Shown here: positions 1 to 6,105 of the stretch, piece after piece
How the letters are laid out: each line of letters starts with the position of its first letter
How positions within the stretch are numbered: the stretch's first letter is position 1
NCBI GenBank assembly: GCA_036558305.1
Contig: DATBFX010000014.1
Span: forward strand, 1 to 9,601
Direction: 5' to 3'
DNA length: 9,601 nucleotides
From: DATBFX01 sp036558305
Lineage (GTDB): Bacteria > Chloroflexota > Chloroflexia > Thermomicrobiales > UBA6265
Notes under the pieces: generated by a model
The model's input: only the letters and a program-made list of their open reading frames with translations
Told to the model about the DNA's origin: nothing
Database searches by the model: none
Made by a program: the position numbers and the translations under genes

Positions 1-2
1 AG

Positions 3-122
3 TTGGTGCGGATGCGGCGGCTCTGGGCCCGGGTCTGGCTGGTTCCCCAAGCCTGGCCGAGTCCCGGCCCGGACCTCCGCGTGACCCGCATCTTGACGCC
101 CCTGGAAATCACTCATGCCTGA
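3..122 (+). CDS. C-terminal fragment of an unidentified protein (5' end outside window)
   Basis: An open plus-strand frame enters from the left edge and ends at TGA 120-122, giving about 39 residues that finish in LTPLEITHA. Nearly all third codon positions are G or C, which matches the real genes of this window; the other two plus frames are less convincing (one stops at 91-93). The fragment is rich in Arg, Trp and Val (for example ARVWLVPQAW) but has no motif I recognise, so no function is proposed. It would be convergent with the amidohydrolase gene at 180-1058. The call rests only on frame openness and base composition; it could be non-coding. Confidence 0.35.
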   Translation: MVRMRRLWARVWLVPQAWPSPGPDLRVTRILTPLEITHA

Positions 123-136
123 TACCTACCCCTTTG

Positions 137-178
137 AGCCCCACGCTCGGGGGAGGGGCTGGGGGAGAGGGCCACACC
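137..178. repeat. GC-rich purine tract with weak dyad between convergent genes
   Basis: AGCCCC (137-142) can pair with GGGGCT (155-160), and the tract that follows is almost pure G/A (to about 170). It lies in the 57-base gap between the stop of the plus-strand fragment and the stop of the amidohydrolase gene. This is where a terminator for both would be expected, but there is no T-run on either side, so a classical intrinsic terminator is not supported. It may be one copy of a dispersed intergenic repeat. Confidence 0.25.
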
Positions 179-179
179 A

Positions 180-1058
180 TCACACCAACCCCAACAACGC
201 TAGGCTGTCCCGGTGCAGGATCGCGTCGAGCGCGTCTTCCGGCACCCGCGGCAGTTTGGTCCCTTCGGTGATGTCGTTGACGCGCCAGAGGGCGTCCATC
301 GTCTCCTGCGGCGAGGCGATCGGGAAATCGGAACCGAAGAGGAGCTTGTGCAAGACGTTCCACTCGGTGGCGAGGCGGAAGGCATTGTAGTAGGACCACG
401 GCCGGTAGAAGTTGGCGGAGATGTCGGCGTAGACGTGGGGGTGCTTGCGGATGACGACGATGCAGTCGATCTGCCAGGGGTGGCCCATGTGGGCGAGGAT
501 CATCCGCAACTGCGGAAAGGCCATCGCGACGCGGTCGATGTGGCGAGGATGGGCGTAGTCGAGGTCGGCGAACTGGACCGGCGAGGTGCCCTGGTGAAAC
601 AAGATCGGCAACCCGAGTTCCTCGGCCCGCTTGAAAACGCGGAACGCTTCCTCGCCGAGCGGATCGAAGTTCTGGTAATTCGGTCCGAGTTTGATCCCGC
701 GCAACCCCAGATCGCCGGTCGCCCGCTCGATCTCCTCCAGCACCTTCGGATCGTGCGGGTGGACCGTCAGGAAACCGATGAACTTCTCGGGATGGGCGCA
801 CACGAAGGCGGCCGTGTCGTCGTTCACCTGCGGCGTCGCGTAGATCAACTGTCCGTCGTCCGGCACGTCGCCGCGCGGATCGGAGGCGATGTTGAAGACG
901 ATCGCCCGATCGACCACCGCCATCGCCGCGACCGAGTCCTCCCAGGTGTGCGCCGTCGACGCCTTCTGATCCGGCCGCCAGAGCGCGTCGAGTTTCTGCT
1001 CTGCCGCCGGCGGCGGCGTCCGGTGCCGCGGGGTATGGGTGTGGACGTCGATGATCAC
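180..1058 (-). CDS. Amidohydrolase family protein (amidohydrolase_2 / TIM-barrel metal-dependent hydrolase)
   Basis: 292 residues, the usual length for this family. The N-terminus MIIDVHTHTP carries the HxH metal pair (His6, His8) that opens the TIM barrel. Further metal or active-site candidates are His155 (ILFHQGTSP), His190 and His193 (LAHMGHPW) and Asp244 (FGSDFP), in the order expected for amidohydrolase_2 proteins, which include ACMSD-like decarboxylases and 2-pyrone-4,6-dicarboxylate lactonase-like hydrolases. The substrate cannot be read from the sequence. No signal peptide is seen, so it is cytoplasmic. The start is GTG at 1058, with AAGGAG (1069-1074) ten bases upstream; no in-frame ATG fits better. 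It is the last minus-strand gene after the ABC importer, 255 bases downstream of the second permease and separated from it by the palindromic element at 1125-1244. It may share the transcript or have its own promoter: TTGACG at 1112-1117 is a possible -35 box, but no good -10 box follows. Confidence 0.85.
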   Translation of the reverse strand: MIIDVHTHTPRHRTPPPAAEQKLDALWRPDQKASTAHTWEDSVAAMAVVDRAIVFNIASDPRGDVPDDGQLIYATPQVNDDTAAFVCAHPEKFIGFLTVHPHDPKVLEEIERATGDLGLRGIKLGPNYQNFDPLGEEAFRVFKRAEELGLPILFHQGTSPVQFADLDYAHPRHIDRVAMAFPQLRMILAHMGHPWQIDCIVVIRKHPHVYADISANFYRPWSYYNAFRLATEWNVLHKLLFGSDFPIASPQETMDALWRVNDITEGTKLPRVPEDALDAILHRDSLALLGLV

Positions 1059-1124
1059 GAATGGTTGTCTCCTTGATTGGCCCGCGGGGTACCGTGACCA
1101 TGCCCGAGAACCGTCAACTTCGTT

Positions 1125-1244
1125 GCCCGGGGTTCAAACCCCGGGCTCATCTCCATAAGCCCTCTGAAGAGGGCTGACGGGAGCCGCGTTCCTAGCCTGA
1201 TTCATCAGGCTTATTTGGGTGAACCCGGGGTTTGAACCCCGGGC
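1125..1244. repeat. 120-bp palindromic (MITE/REP-like) intergenic element with inverted termini
   Basis: The ends are exact inverted copies of each other: 1125-1145 and 1224-1244 match over 21 bases after reverse complementing. Each end is itself a near palindrome, CCCGGGGTT-CA-AACCCCGGG at 1126-1145. Inside are two further hairpins: AGCCCTCT/AGAGGGCT (1158-1165 with 1168-1175) and AGCCTGAT/ATCAGGCT (1194-1201 with 1204-1211). A longer-range pairing is ATAAGCC (1155-1161) with GGCTTAT (1208-1214). There is no open frame of note, so if mobile the element is non-autonomous. It fills most of the gap between the second permease and the amidohydrolase. It could act as an RNA structure that ends or stabilises the transporter transcript; it lacks a T-run for classical termination. 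Confidence 0.75.
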
Positions 1245-1313
1245 GGACGGCGGTGCCCACGTTGCCGTTACGTGTGCCACGCATCCGGCACTAGAGCCTA
1301 ATGCCGATTGCCT

Positions 1314-2282
1314 TCATCCTTTCAGCGCCCCGACCGTCAACCCGCGCGCGATCTGCTTTTGCAGGATGGCGAAGATGATCAGGACCGGGATCATCGTCAG
1401 CGTCATGCCGGCGAAGAGACCGACGTATTTGGCGGTGTAAACGGCCTGCTGGTCGAGGTAGGTGAGACCGAGGGTGACGGTGTATTGACTCTTCTCGCGG
1501 ACGAAGAGGAGGGCATAGAAAAACTCGTTCCACCAACTGACGAAGTTGAGGATCAGGAGTGAGGCGATCCCCGGTCGCGCCAGCGGCAGCATCACTTGCC
1601 AGAAGGTGCGCAACGGCGAGGCGCCGTCGAGCGCCGCGGCCTCCTCCAACTCGAACGGCAACGTCTTGTAGAACCCGGTCATGACGAAGGTGTTGAAGGA
1701 GACGCCGCCGACCGTGTAGAGGACGATCAGGATGACGTAGGCGTTGATCCAGGTGTGGTCCTGGCGCAGACTCTCGACGATCTTGAACAGGGGAATCGCC
1801 GTCAGCGGATAGGGAATCATGATCCCCATCAAGAAGAACATCAGCAGGGGTTGGCTGAAGCGGAACGGAATACGCGCAATCGGATAGGCCGCCAGACAGG
1901 AGAGCGCGACGCTGCCGATCGTGCCGCAACCGGCGACGATCAGGCTGTTCCGAAACATCGTCCCGATACCGCGGTCCCAGGCGTCGCGGAGATTTTCCCA
2001 GTGGAACGTGTCGGGAATGTGCCAGGGCGGGTAGAGGAGGACGTCGGTATTCGACTTGAAGGCGGTCAGCACCACCCAGAAGAAAACGACGATCGAAAAG
2101 ATGCAGTAGAGACCGAGCACGACGTAGATCGCCGTGTACTTGATCGTCCCCGGCGGCAGCCCGCGCCGCCGTGCCCGCGGCGGCGCGGACGGAGGCGGCG
2201 AGGCGGCAAGGCGGCGAGGCGGCAAGGAATCTTTATCCGCCGTTCGCCTCTGCTCCTCGACTTTCGCGCTCGCCCCGATCAT
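1314..2282 (-). CDS. ABC sugar transporter permease, MalG-type (second permease)
   Basis: 322 residues; inner-membrane subunit of a binding-protein-dependent importer. After a soluble N-terminus of about 47 residues come about six hydrophobic segments (roughly 50-74, 112-135, 144-166, 180-203, 236-257 and 288-308). The EAA loop that docks on the ATPase is clear: ELEEAAALDGA at about 211-221, followed by MLPLARPG. The ending with LTVGALKG is typical of MalG-type permeases. The ATG at 2282 has GGGAGG (2294-2299) 11 bases upstream. The family is usually about 275-300 residues; the excess is the N-terminus, where residues 19-32 (Pro/Arg/Ala-rich) are encoded by one arm of the 40-bp inverted repeat. 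No plausible start exists between the repeat and the first membrane segment, so the repeat appears to be translated. It lies 53 bases downstream of the first permease, in the same operon. Confidence 0.92.
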   Translation of the reverse strand: MIGASAKVEEQRRTADKDSLPPRRLAASPPPSAPPRARRRGLPPGTIKYTAIYVVLGLYCIFSIVVFFWVVLTAFKSNTDVLLYPPWHIPDTFHWENLRDAWDRGIGTMFRNSLIVAGCGTIGSVALSCLAAYPIARIPFRFSQPLLMFFLMGIMIPYPLTAIPLFKIVESLRQDHTWINAYVILIVLYTVGGVSFNTFVMTGFYKTLPFELEEAAALDGASPLRTFWQVMLPLARPGIASLLILNFVSWWNEFFYALLFVREKSQYTVTLGLTYLDQQAVYTAKYVGLFAGMTLTMIPVLIIFAILQKQIARGLTVGALKG

Positions 2283-2337
2283 CCCCAAGTCGTCCTCCCT
2301 TGCCGCCTCGCCGCCTTGCCGCCTCGCCGCCTCCGTC
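2188..2337. repeat. 40-bp perfect inverted repeat made of 8-base units, enclosing a start codon
   Basis: Bases 2188-2227 are the exact reverse complement of 2298-2337, with a 70-base spacer (2228-2297). Each arm is a tandem array of the octamer RAGGCGGC (GAGGCGGC or AAGGCGGC), starting on the plus strand at 2192. The right arm begins within the stop codon of the first permease (2336-2338); the left arm lies within codons 19-32 of the second permease. In the minus-strand transcript this gives a very GC-rich stem whose loop holds the start codon (2280-2282) and first 18 codons of the second permease, with its ribosome site at the loop edge. Confidence 0.85.
2294..2299 (-). promoter_or_regulatory. 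Ribosome binding site of the second permease, at the loop edge of the inverted repeat
   Basis: GGGAGG on the minus strand, 11 bases before the ATG at 2282. Its first two bases (2298-2299) belong to the right arm of the 40-bp inverted repeat and the rest lies in the loop. This supports the chosen start and puts initiation inside the hairpin loop. Confidence 0.65.
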
Positions 2338-3229
2338 AGTATTCGACCGTCTCCCGGAACGTCACCCGGTTCACGAGGACGCTGAGGACGAAGATCATCA
2401 GCAGCATCGAGGTCGCCAGTCCGGCGGCGTAGCCCCATTTGAAATCGAGGAAGGCGACGCGGTAGACGTAGGTCACCATCACGTCGGTCGAGCCGAGCGG
2501 ACCGCCGACGGCGACGGGACCGGTCATGACGTAAATGAAGGTGAACGCCTGCAGCGCCTGGATGATCCAGAGGACAAGCAGGATGCGGAGGACTTCCCAG
2601 AGGAGCGGGACGGTGACCGAGCGGAAGACCTGCCAGTCGCTGGCGCCGTCGACCCTGGCGGCGTCGGGCAGGTCGGCGGGGATGCGGTCGATCCCGGCCG
2701 AGATCAGCAGCACCCAACTGCCGATCCCGTGCCAGATTGCGGCGACGATGATCGCGGTCAGGGCGTAGCGCGGTTCGCCCAGCCAGGGCACCGCAAAGCG
2801 CTCGAGCCCGATCTCCTTGAGCACCGGGTTGATCAGTCCCTGGGTCGGGTTGTAGATCCACTTCCAGATCAGACCGGCGACGCTGGCGGCGATCACGATC
2901 GGGGCGAGGATGACGAACTGGAAGGGTCCGCGCCCGCGCAGCGGTTGGTGGAGCGACCACGCCATGTAGAGCGCGGGCGTAAAGAGCAGAACGCCGCCGA
3001 TCAGCGTCAACTTGATCGAGTTGCCGACCGCGTTGCGGAAATTGTCGTCTTTGAACAGGATGTGGTAGTTCCGCAGCCCCGCCCAGTGGACGGCGTTGCC
3101 GTGCCCCTGCCAGTCGGTGAACCCGTAGTACACCGTCAACACCAGCGGCACGAACATCACCAACACGTAGAGCACGAACTGCGGCGCGATGAACGGCACG
3201 ATCAGGCGCCGCCGCGCCCGTTGGAACAT
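2336..3229 (-). CDS. ABC sugar transporter permease, MalF-type (first permease)
   Basis: 297 residues; inner-membrane permease subunit pairing with the product of 1314-2282. The N-terminus MFQRARRRLIVPFIAPQFVL is basic and runs into the first membrane segment (about 10-36), as usual for short MalF-type (UgpA/LacF-like) permeases. Other hydrophobic segments are about 70-95, 104-124, 157-179, 212-236 and 268-288. The EAA loop is DAARVDGASDWQVF (189-202), followed by VTVPLL. The start ATG at 3229 is chosen over an upstream in-frame ATG at 3268 because GGAGGAG (3232-3238) sits just before it, while the 13 extra residues would come from the palindromic repeat at 3241-3312. It lies 87 bases downstream of the binding-protein gene. 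The transported substrate is probably a sugar or oligosaccharide by family, but it cannot be read from the permease. Confidence 0.92.
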   Translation of the reverse strand: MFQRARRRLIVPFIAPQFVLYVLVMFVPLVLTVYYGFTDWQGHGNAVHWAGLRNYHILFKDDNFRNAVGNSIKLTLIGGVLLFTPALYMAWSLHQPLRGRGPFQFVILAPIVIAASVAGLIWKWIYNPTQGLINPVLKEIGLERFAVPWLGEPRYALTAIIVAAIWHGIGSWVLLISAGIDRIPADLPDAARVDGASDWQVFRSVTVPLLWEVLRILLVLWIIQALQAFTFIYVMTGPVAVGGPLGSTDVMVTYVYRVAFLDFKWGYAAGLATSMLLMIFVLSVLVNRVTFRETVEY

Positions 3230-3240
3230 CTCTCCTCCGA

Positions 3241-3312
3241 GTGGCAAGTCGCAAGTTACAAGTGGCAAGTGAATTCGTCTGTACTTGCCACTTGTAACTT
3301 GCGACTTGTAAC
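3241..3312. repeat. Hairpin repeat made of 7-base units between binding-protein and permease genes
   Basis: Bases 3245-3270 are the exact reverse complement of 3283-3308 (26 bp) around a 12-base loop (3271-3282); extending the arms to 3241-3270 and 3283-3312 gives 28 of 30 pairs. Each arm is a tandem heptamer array: GTNNCAA on the left arm from 3241 (GTGGCAA, GTCGCAA, GTTACAA, GTGGCAA) and ACTTGNN on the right. It fills the gap between the binding-protein stop (3317) and the ribosome site of the first permease (3232-3238), and is less GC-rich than its surroundings. No T-run follows the stem on the minus strand, so it is not a classical terminator. Confidence 0.85.
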
Positions 3313-3316
3313 TTCG

Positions 3317-4762
3317 TCAGCCTCCGGCCTTCTTCACCTGGCGGTACTCGTCGAGGTTCTTGTCGATCTGGGCGACCATCTCCTCGGGGCCGATCTTCTT
3401 GAGGAAGAGGGCCTGGACCGGTTGGTACCAGGCGGCCCAGAGGGCGGTGTCCCAGTGGATACCGTAGTAGTAGATGATGACGTCGGAGGTGGCCGACTTC
3501 TCGACCATCTTGTCCATGCCCGTGGTGCCGGTGGGGGCGGGGACGCCATTGATGGACGGGATCATCCGCAGGTCGTTGGAAGCCGACGTCTGGTTTTCGA
3601 CCGAGGTCCAACGTTTCAGGTACTCGGCGGCGAGCGGGACGTTCGGTTGGTGACTGGTCGCCTTCCCCGGGTTGGCGACCGACCACATCTGGGCGGTGCC
3701 GAACATCGCGCTCTGGTCGCCGGTGCCACCGTCGTAGGTCGGGAAGTCGAAGACGCCGAGCCGGTAGTCGGGCGGGATCGCGTCCTTCATCTCGGCGGCG
3801 AGCCAACTCCCCATGTGGATCATCGCCGCTTTGCCCTGGAAGTAGATGGCCTGGGCGGTCGTGAAGTCGGCCCCCTCGTAGCCCTCCATGAACCAGTCGT
3901 TTTGCGGCAGTTTGGCGATTTCCTGGGCGGCGGTCAGGAAGCCGGGATTGTCGGCGAGGTGGCCCTCGCCGAAGGCGACCTTCTCGACCTCCTCGCGGCC
4001 GACGATCCGCTGGATCATCCGGTCCCACCAGTGACCGCAATAGACGTCGGTCGGGCCGGAAACGCAGATCGGTTTGATCCCCTTGTCCTTGCCCTTCTCG
4101 TTGATCGTCTGGCAGAGGGTGAGGAATTCGCTCCAGGTATTGGCTGGTTGTACGCCCATGTCCTCGAAGATCTGGACGTTGTAGTGGACGAGCATGTAGA
4201 CCATTTCCCACGGCACGCCCCACCAGGCGCCCGGCGTCGTCGAATCCGCCCGGTTGTCGACGGCGAACGACTTGGCGCCGGAAGTGAAGGTGTCGGACCA
4301 CTTGTCGCCGCTGGCGAGGGGTTGGTCGAGGTAGCTCGTCAGGTCCTGGACGAACCCGTTGTTGACCCAGTCCCAGAGGATCGGCGCCTGGCTGCTCCAG
4401 CGCCCGGTGTCGACGTCGAGCGGGTCGCCGTTTTGCCAGCGCAGGTTGCGGGCCGAATCGGAGGCGGTGTTGGCGAAGGTGTACTTCACCTTGGTGCCGG
4501 GGTAGTCCTTCTCCAGGGAGTCGCCGATCGCCTTGGCGTGGTCGAACCAGGGGCCCTCCTCGTAGAAGACGCCGACCTCGATGTCGCCGCCGGTCACCGT
4601 GTCCTGGGCGGCGGCCGGCGCGGCGAAGTGGTGCGGGACGCCGCCGAGGAGCATCGCACCGCTGCCGGCGGCGCCGAGGCGGAGCACGTCGCGCCGCGAG
4701 AGCCCGTGGTTGCGCAGAAACCTGGGATCCGCGAGGTACTTGGCACGAGTCGGATCGCTCAT
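3317..4762 (-). CDS. Tat-exported ABC transporter substrate-binding protein, family 1 (carbohydrate type)
   Basis: 481 residues, in the size range of family 1 binding proteins. The N-terminus has a twin-arginine signal: LSRRDVLRLG (residues 21-30), a hydrophobic stretch to about 42, and a likely cleavage near AAPAAAQ (48-53). No lipobox cysteine is seen. The mature part starts with DIEVGVFYEEGPWFDHAKAI and has the usual helix/strand mix; it is rich in Trp and Tyr (for example CGHWWDRM, GAWWGVPWEMVY), as expected where aromatic residues stack on sugar rings. An upstream in-frame ATG at 4933 is rejected: the extra 57 residues are atypical, that ATG lies in the promoter, and the ATG at 4762 has GGGAGG (4771-4776) eight bases upstream. 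It is first in the operon and delivers substrate to the two permeases downstream. The exact ligand is unknown. Confidence 0.92.
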   Translation of the reverse strand: MSDPTRAKYLADPRFLRNHGLSRRDVLRLGAAGSGAMLLGGVPHHFAAPAAAQDTVTGGDIEVGVFYEEGPWFDHAKAIGDSLEKDYPGTKVKYTFANTASDSARNLRWQNGDPLDVDTGRWSSQAPILWDWVNNGFVQDLTSYLDQPLASGDKWSDTFTSGAKSFAVDNRADSTTPGAWWGVPWEMVYMLVHYNVQIFEDMGVQPANTWSEFLTLCQTINEKGKDKGIKPICVSGPTDVYCGHWWDRMIQRIVGREEVEKVAFGEGHLADNPGFLTAAQEIAKLPQNDWFMEGYEGADFTTAQAIYFQGKAAMIHMGSWLAAEMKDAIPPDYRLGVFDFPTYDGGTGDQSAMFGTAQMWSVANPGKATSHQPNVPLAAEYLKRWTSVENQTSASNDLRMIPSINGVPAPTGTTGMDKMVEKSATSDVIIYYYGIHWDTALWAAWYQPVQALFLKKIGPEEMVAQIDKNLDEYRQVKKAGG

Positions 4763-4921
4763 CTCCTGGACCTCCCGTCCGAACGAGGCAATGCCCCCAA
4801 CCGAACGCAGCGTTGCTGCCCGTGAGCCGAGATGCCCCTCCGGTCCGCCGCCGATAAGGGCCGCCGCTGTTTCCCTGTTCGTCCTGAGAACAAAACCGAC
4901 CGGGCTGTGCTGATAGAGAAC

Positions 4922-4949
4922 ACGATACGCCAATCTGGCGGGCTGTCAA
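4922..4949 (-). promoter_or_regulatory. Sigma-70-type promoter of the ABC importer operon, with a spacer dyad
   Basis: On the minus strand, TTGACA (4944-4949, a perfect -35 box) is followed after 16 bases by TATCGT (4922-4927, four of six matches to the -10 consensus). Transcription would begin near 4915, giving a leader of about 150 bases before the ATG at 4762. Inside the spacer is the dyad CGCCA-ATC-TGGCG (4928-4940), placed where a repressor would block RNA polymerase. Confidence 0.55.
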
Positions 4950-5133
4950 GGGGTTAAGCGAACCTGATCGCGGCCGGTACGTTGTGCACGATCGCCGAGG
5001 GCTTGCAGGGGGTCTGGTCTTCGAGCGGTCGAACACCGAGGATCGCGCCTTCGAACGCAGCGCCAGCGATCACGTACTTGGCAATGGTCGCTTGAGCGGC
5101 GCGGGTATCAACACAGTGGCGATCCTATCAAAC

Positions 5134-5138
5134 GGAGG
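5134..5138 (+). promoter_or_regulatory. Ribosome binding site fixing the GTG start of the amidase
   Basis: GGAGG lies six bases before the GTG at 5145. No in-frame ATG with a comparable site exists nearby, so it decides the start. Confidence 0.7.
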
Positions 5139-5144
5139 TGCAAG

Positions 5145-6044
5145 GTGCAGCGGATACCAAGGGATCGACTGACGGTCGTCTTCGATCGCCGGACACCGCC
5201 GGTGGCGACGGTCAAACCCGGCGAGGTTTTCGTCGTCGAGACGGAGGATGCGCGGGGCGGTCGCACCCGCACGCCGGAGACGACGACCACCGAATACCTG
5301 ATCGAGATGCGCCGCCGGGGCTGGTACGGCAACCCGGTGACCGGTCCGATCTTTGTCGAGGGAGCCGAACCGGGCGATACCCTCCTCGTCCGCATCCACG
5401 ATCTTGAGTGCGACACCCTCGGCTGGATCCCGATCTGGCCCTTCCTCTTCCACTTCGAGGACCTCTTCGACAAACCCGAAACGATCCTCTGCGAGGTCCG
5501 CGACGGTCACGTGCTCCTCGGCAACGGCGCGCGCGTCCCGGTTCGCCCGATGATCGGCACCATCGGCACGGCTCCGCCGATGGAAGCGATCCTCTCCGGC
5601 GGCATGGGTCGCCACGGCGGCAACCTCGACGCCGAGGAGATCACGACCGGCAGCACCATCCACCTGCCCGTCGACGTCGAAGGCGCCCTCCTCGCCCTCG
5701 GCGACTGCCACGCCGTCCAGAGCGACGGCGAACTCGCTTCCGTCGAAATCCGTGCCGTCGTCACCCTCAGTTGCGACCTCGTCAAAGGCCGCAGCCCCGT
5801 CATGACCTGGCCCCGCATCGAAACGGCGGATTCGCTGGTCACCGTCGCCGTCGGCCGTCCGTTGGAAGAAGCCCTCTGGGCCGCGTTGCGCGATTTGATC
5901 CTCTGGGTCGTCGAGCGGACGGGGATGACGAAGCAGGAGGCGTATCTGCTGATCGGTACCGCGGGTCATGCCCGGCCGGGCCAGGCCCAGGTGGGCTTGT
6001 ATTCGATGCGGTGTATGGTGCCGAAGGCGGTGCTGGGCTCCTGA
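5145..6044 (+). CDS. Acetamidase/formamidase family protein
   Basis: 299 residues, matching the shorter acetamidase/formamidase (FmdA/AmdA) proteins, which hydrolyse small amides such as formamide or acetamide to ammonia and the acid. Family hallmarks are visible: GNPVTGPIFVEGAEPGDTL (residues 62-80), GGMGRHGGNLD (152-162), and GDCHAVQSDGE (186-196), the last being the near-invariant His/Asp/Glu motif. It starts at GTG with GGAGG six bases upstream and ends at TGA 6042-6044. No signal peptide is seen, so it acts in the cytoplasm. It is divergent from the ABC importer across a 382-base gap and 61 bases upstream of hicA, so co-transcription with hicAB is possible but not needed. The substrate may be any simple amide; some family members have broader or unknown substrates. 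The Ser in QSDGE replaces the more usual Gly. Confidence 0.88.
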   Translation: MQRIPRDRLTVVFDRRTPPVATVKPGEVFVVETEDARGGRTRTPETTTTEYLIEMRRRGWYGNPVTGPIFVEGAEPGDTLLVRIHDLECDTLGWIPIWPFLFHFEDLFDKPETILCEVRDGHVLLGNGARVPVRPMIGTIGTAPPMEAILSGGMGRHGGNLDAEEITTGSTIHLPVDVEGALLALGDCHAVQSDGELASVEIRAVVTLSCDLVKGRSPVMTWPRIETADSLVTVAVGRPLEEALWAALRDLILWVVERTGMTKQEAYLLIGTAGHARPGQAQVGLYSMRCMVPKAVLGS

Positions 6045-6105
6045 GGTTTGTGGATTGCCAGGGCATGATATTCGTCGGAGGAAAAAGCACCAACGGGAGT
6101 CGAAG

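Larger units (their letters stand above)
4763..5144. other. 382-base divergent intergenic region
   Basis: This region separates the binding-protein gene (minus) from the amidase gene (plus). It holds the minus-strand promoter at 4922-4949 and a leader of about 150 bases for the transporter operon. The leader has small dyads such as AACGC-A-GCGTT (4804-4814), but no riboswitch family I recognise. On the amidase side are TTCGA-GCGG-TCGAA (5020-5033) and TTCGAA (5050-5055). I found no convincing -35/-10 pair for the amidase. A 62-codon plus frame at 4984-5172 overlaps the amidase start and is not supported as a gene. Confidence 0.6.

Noticed and set aside
213..1076. A 287-codon plus-strand open frame opposite the amidohydrolase
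   Set aside because: It mirrors a clear amidohydrolase with conserved metal ligands and has no domain of its own.
1126..1145. Possible tRNA T-arm (GGTTCAAACCC)
   Set aside because: The motif resembles a T-arm, but no acceptor stem, anticodon arm or D-arm can be placed around it, and its reverse complement recurs at 1224-1243 as part of a palindromic element.
3245..3308. Intrinsic terminator after the binding-protein gene
   Set aside because: The stem is strong but no T-run follows it on the minus strand, and the downstream permeases would be cut off from their only visible promoter.
3241..3312. CRISPR-like repeat array
   Set aside because: The units are only 7 bases with no unique spacers, and they are mirrored into a hairpin. 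No cas gene is present.
2171..4825. An 884-codon open frame on the plus strand
   Set aside because: It is antisense to three clear transporter genes, rich in Asp/Val/Gly/Arg repeats, with no domain. It is the expected mirror frame of GC-rich coding sequence.
4763..4933. Longer N-terminus for the binding protein (start at 4933)
   Set aside because: The ATG lies inside the promoter spacer, the added residues would bury the Tat signal, and the internal ATG at 4762 has a good ribosome site.
1314..5036. A 1240-codon open frame on the minus strand spanning the whole importer operon
   Set aside because: It is in frame with the real second permease only at its end. Upstream it reads the wrong frame of the first permease and the binding protein, giving low-complexity Arg/Pro/Gly-rich sequence. 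It is a high-GC artefact, not a fusion protein.
4984..5172. A 62-codon plus-strand open frame upstream of the amidase
   Set aside because: It has no ribosome site, no recognisable motif, and overlaps the amidase start in another frame.
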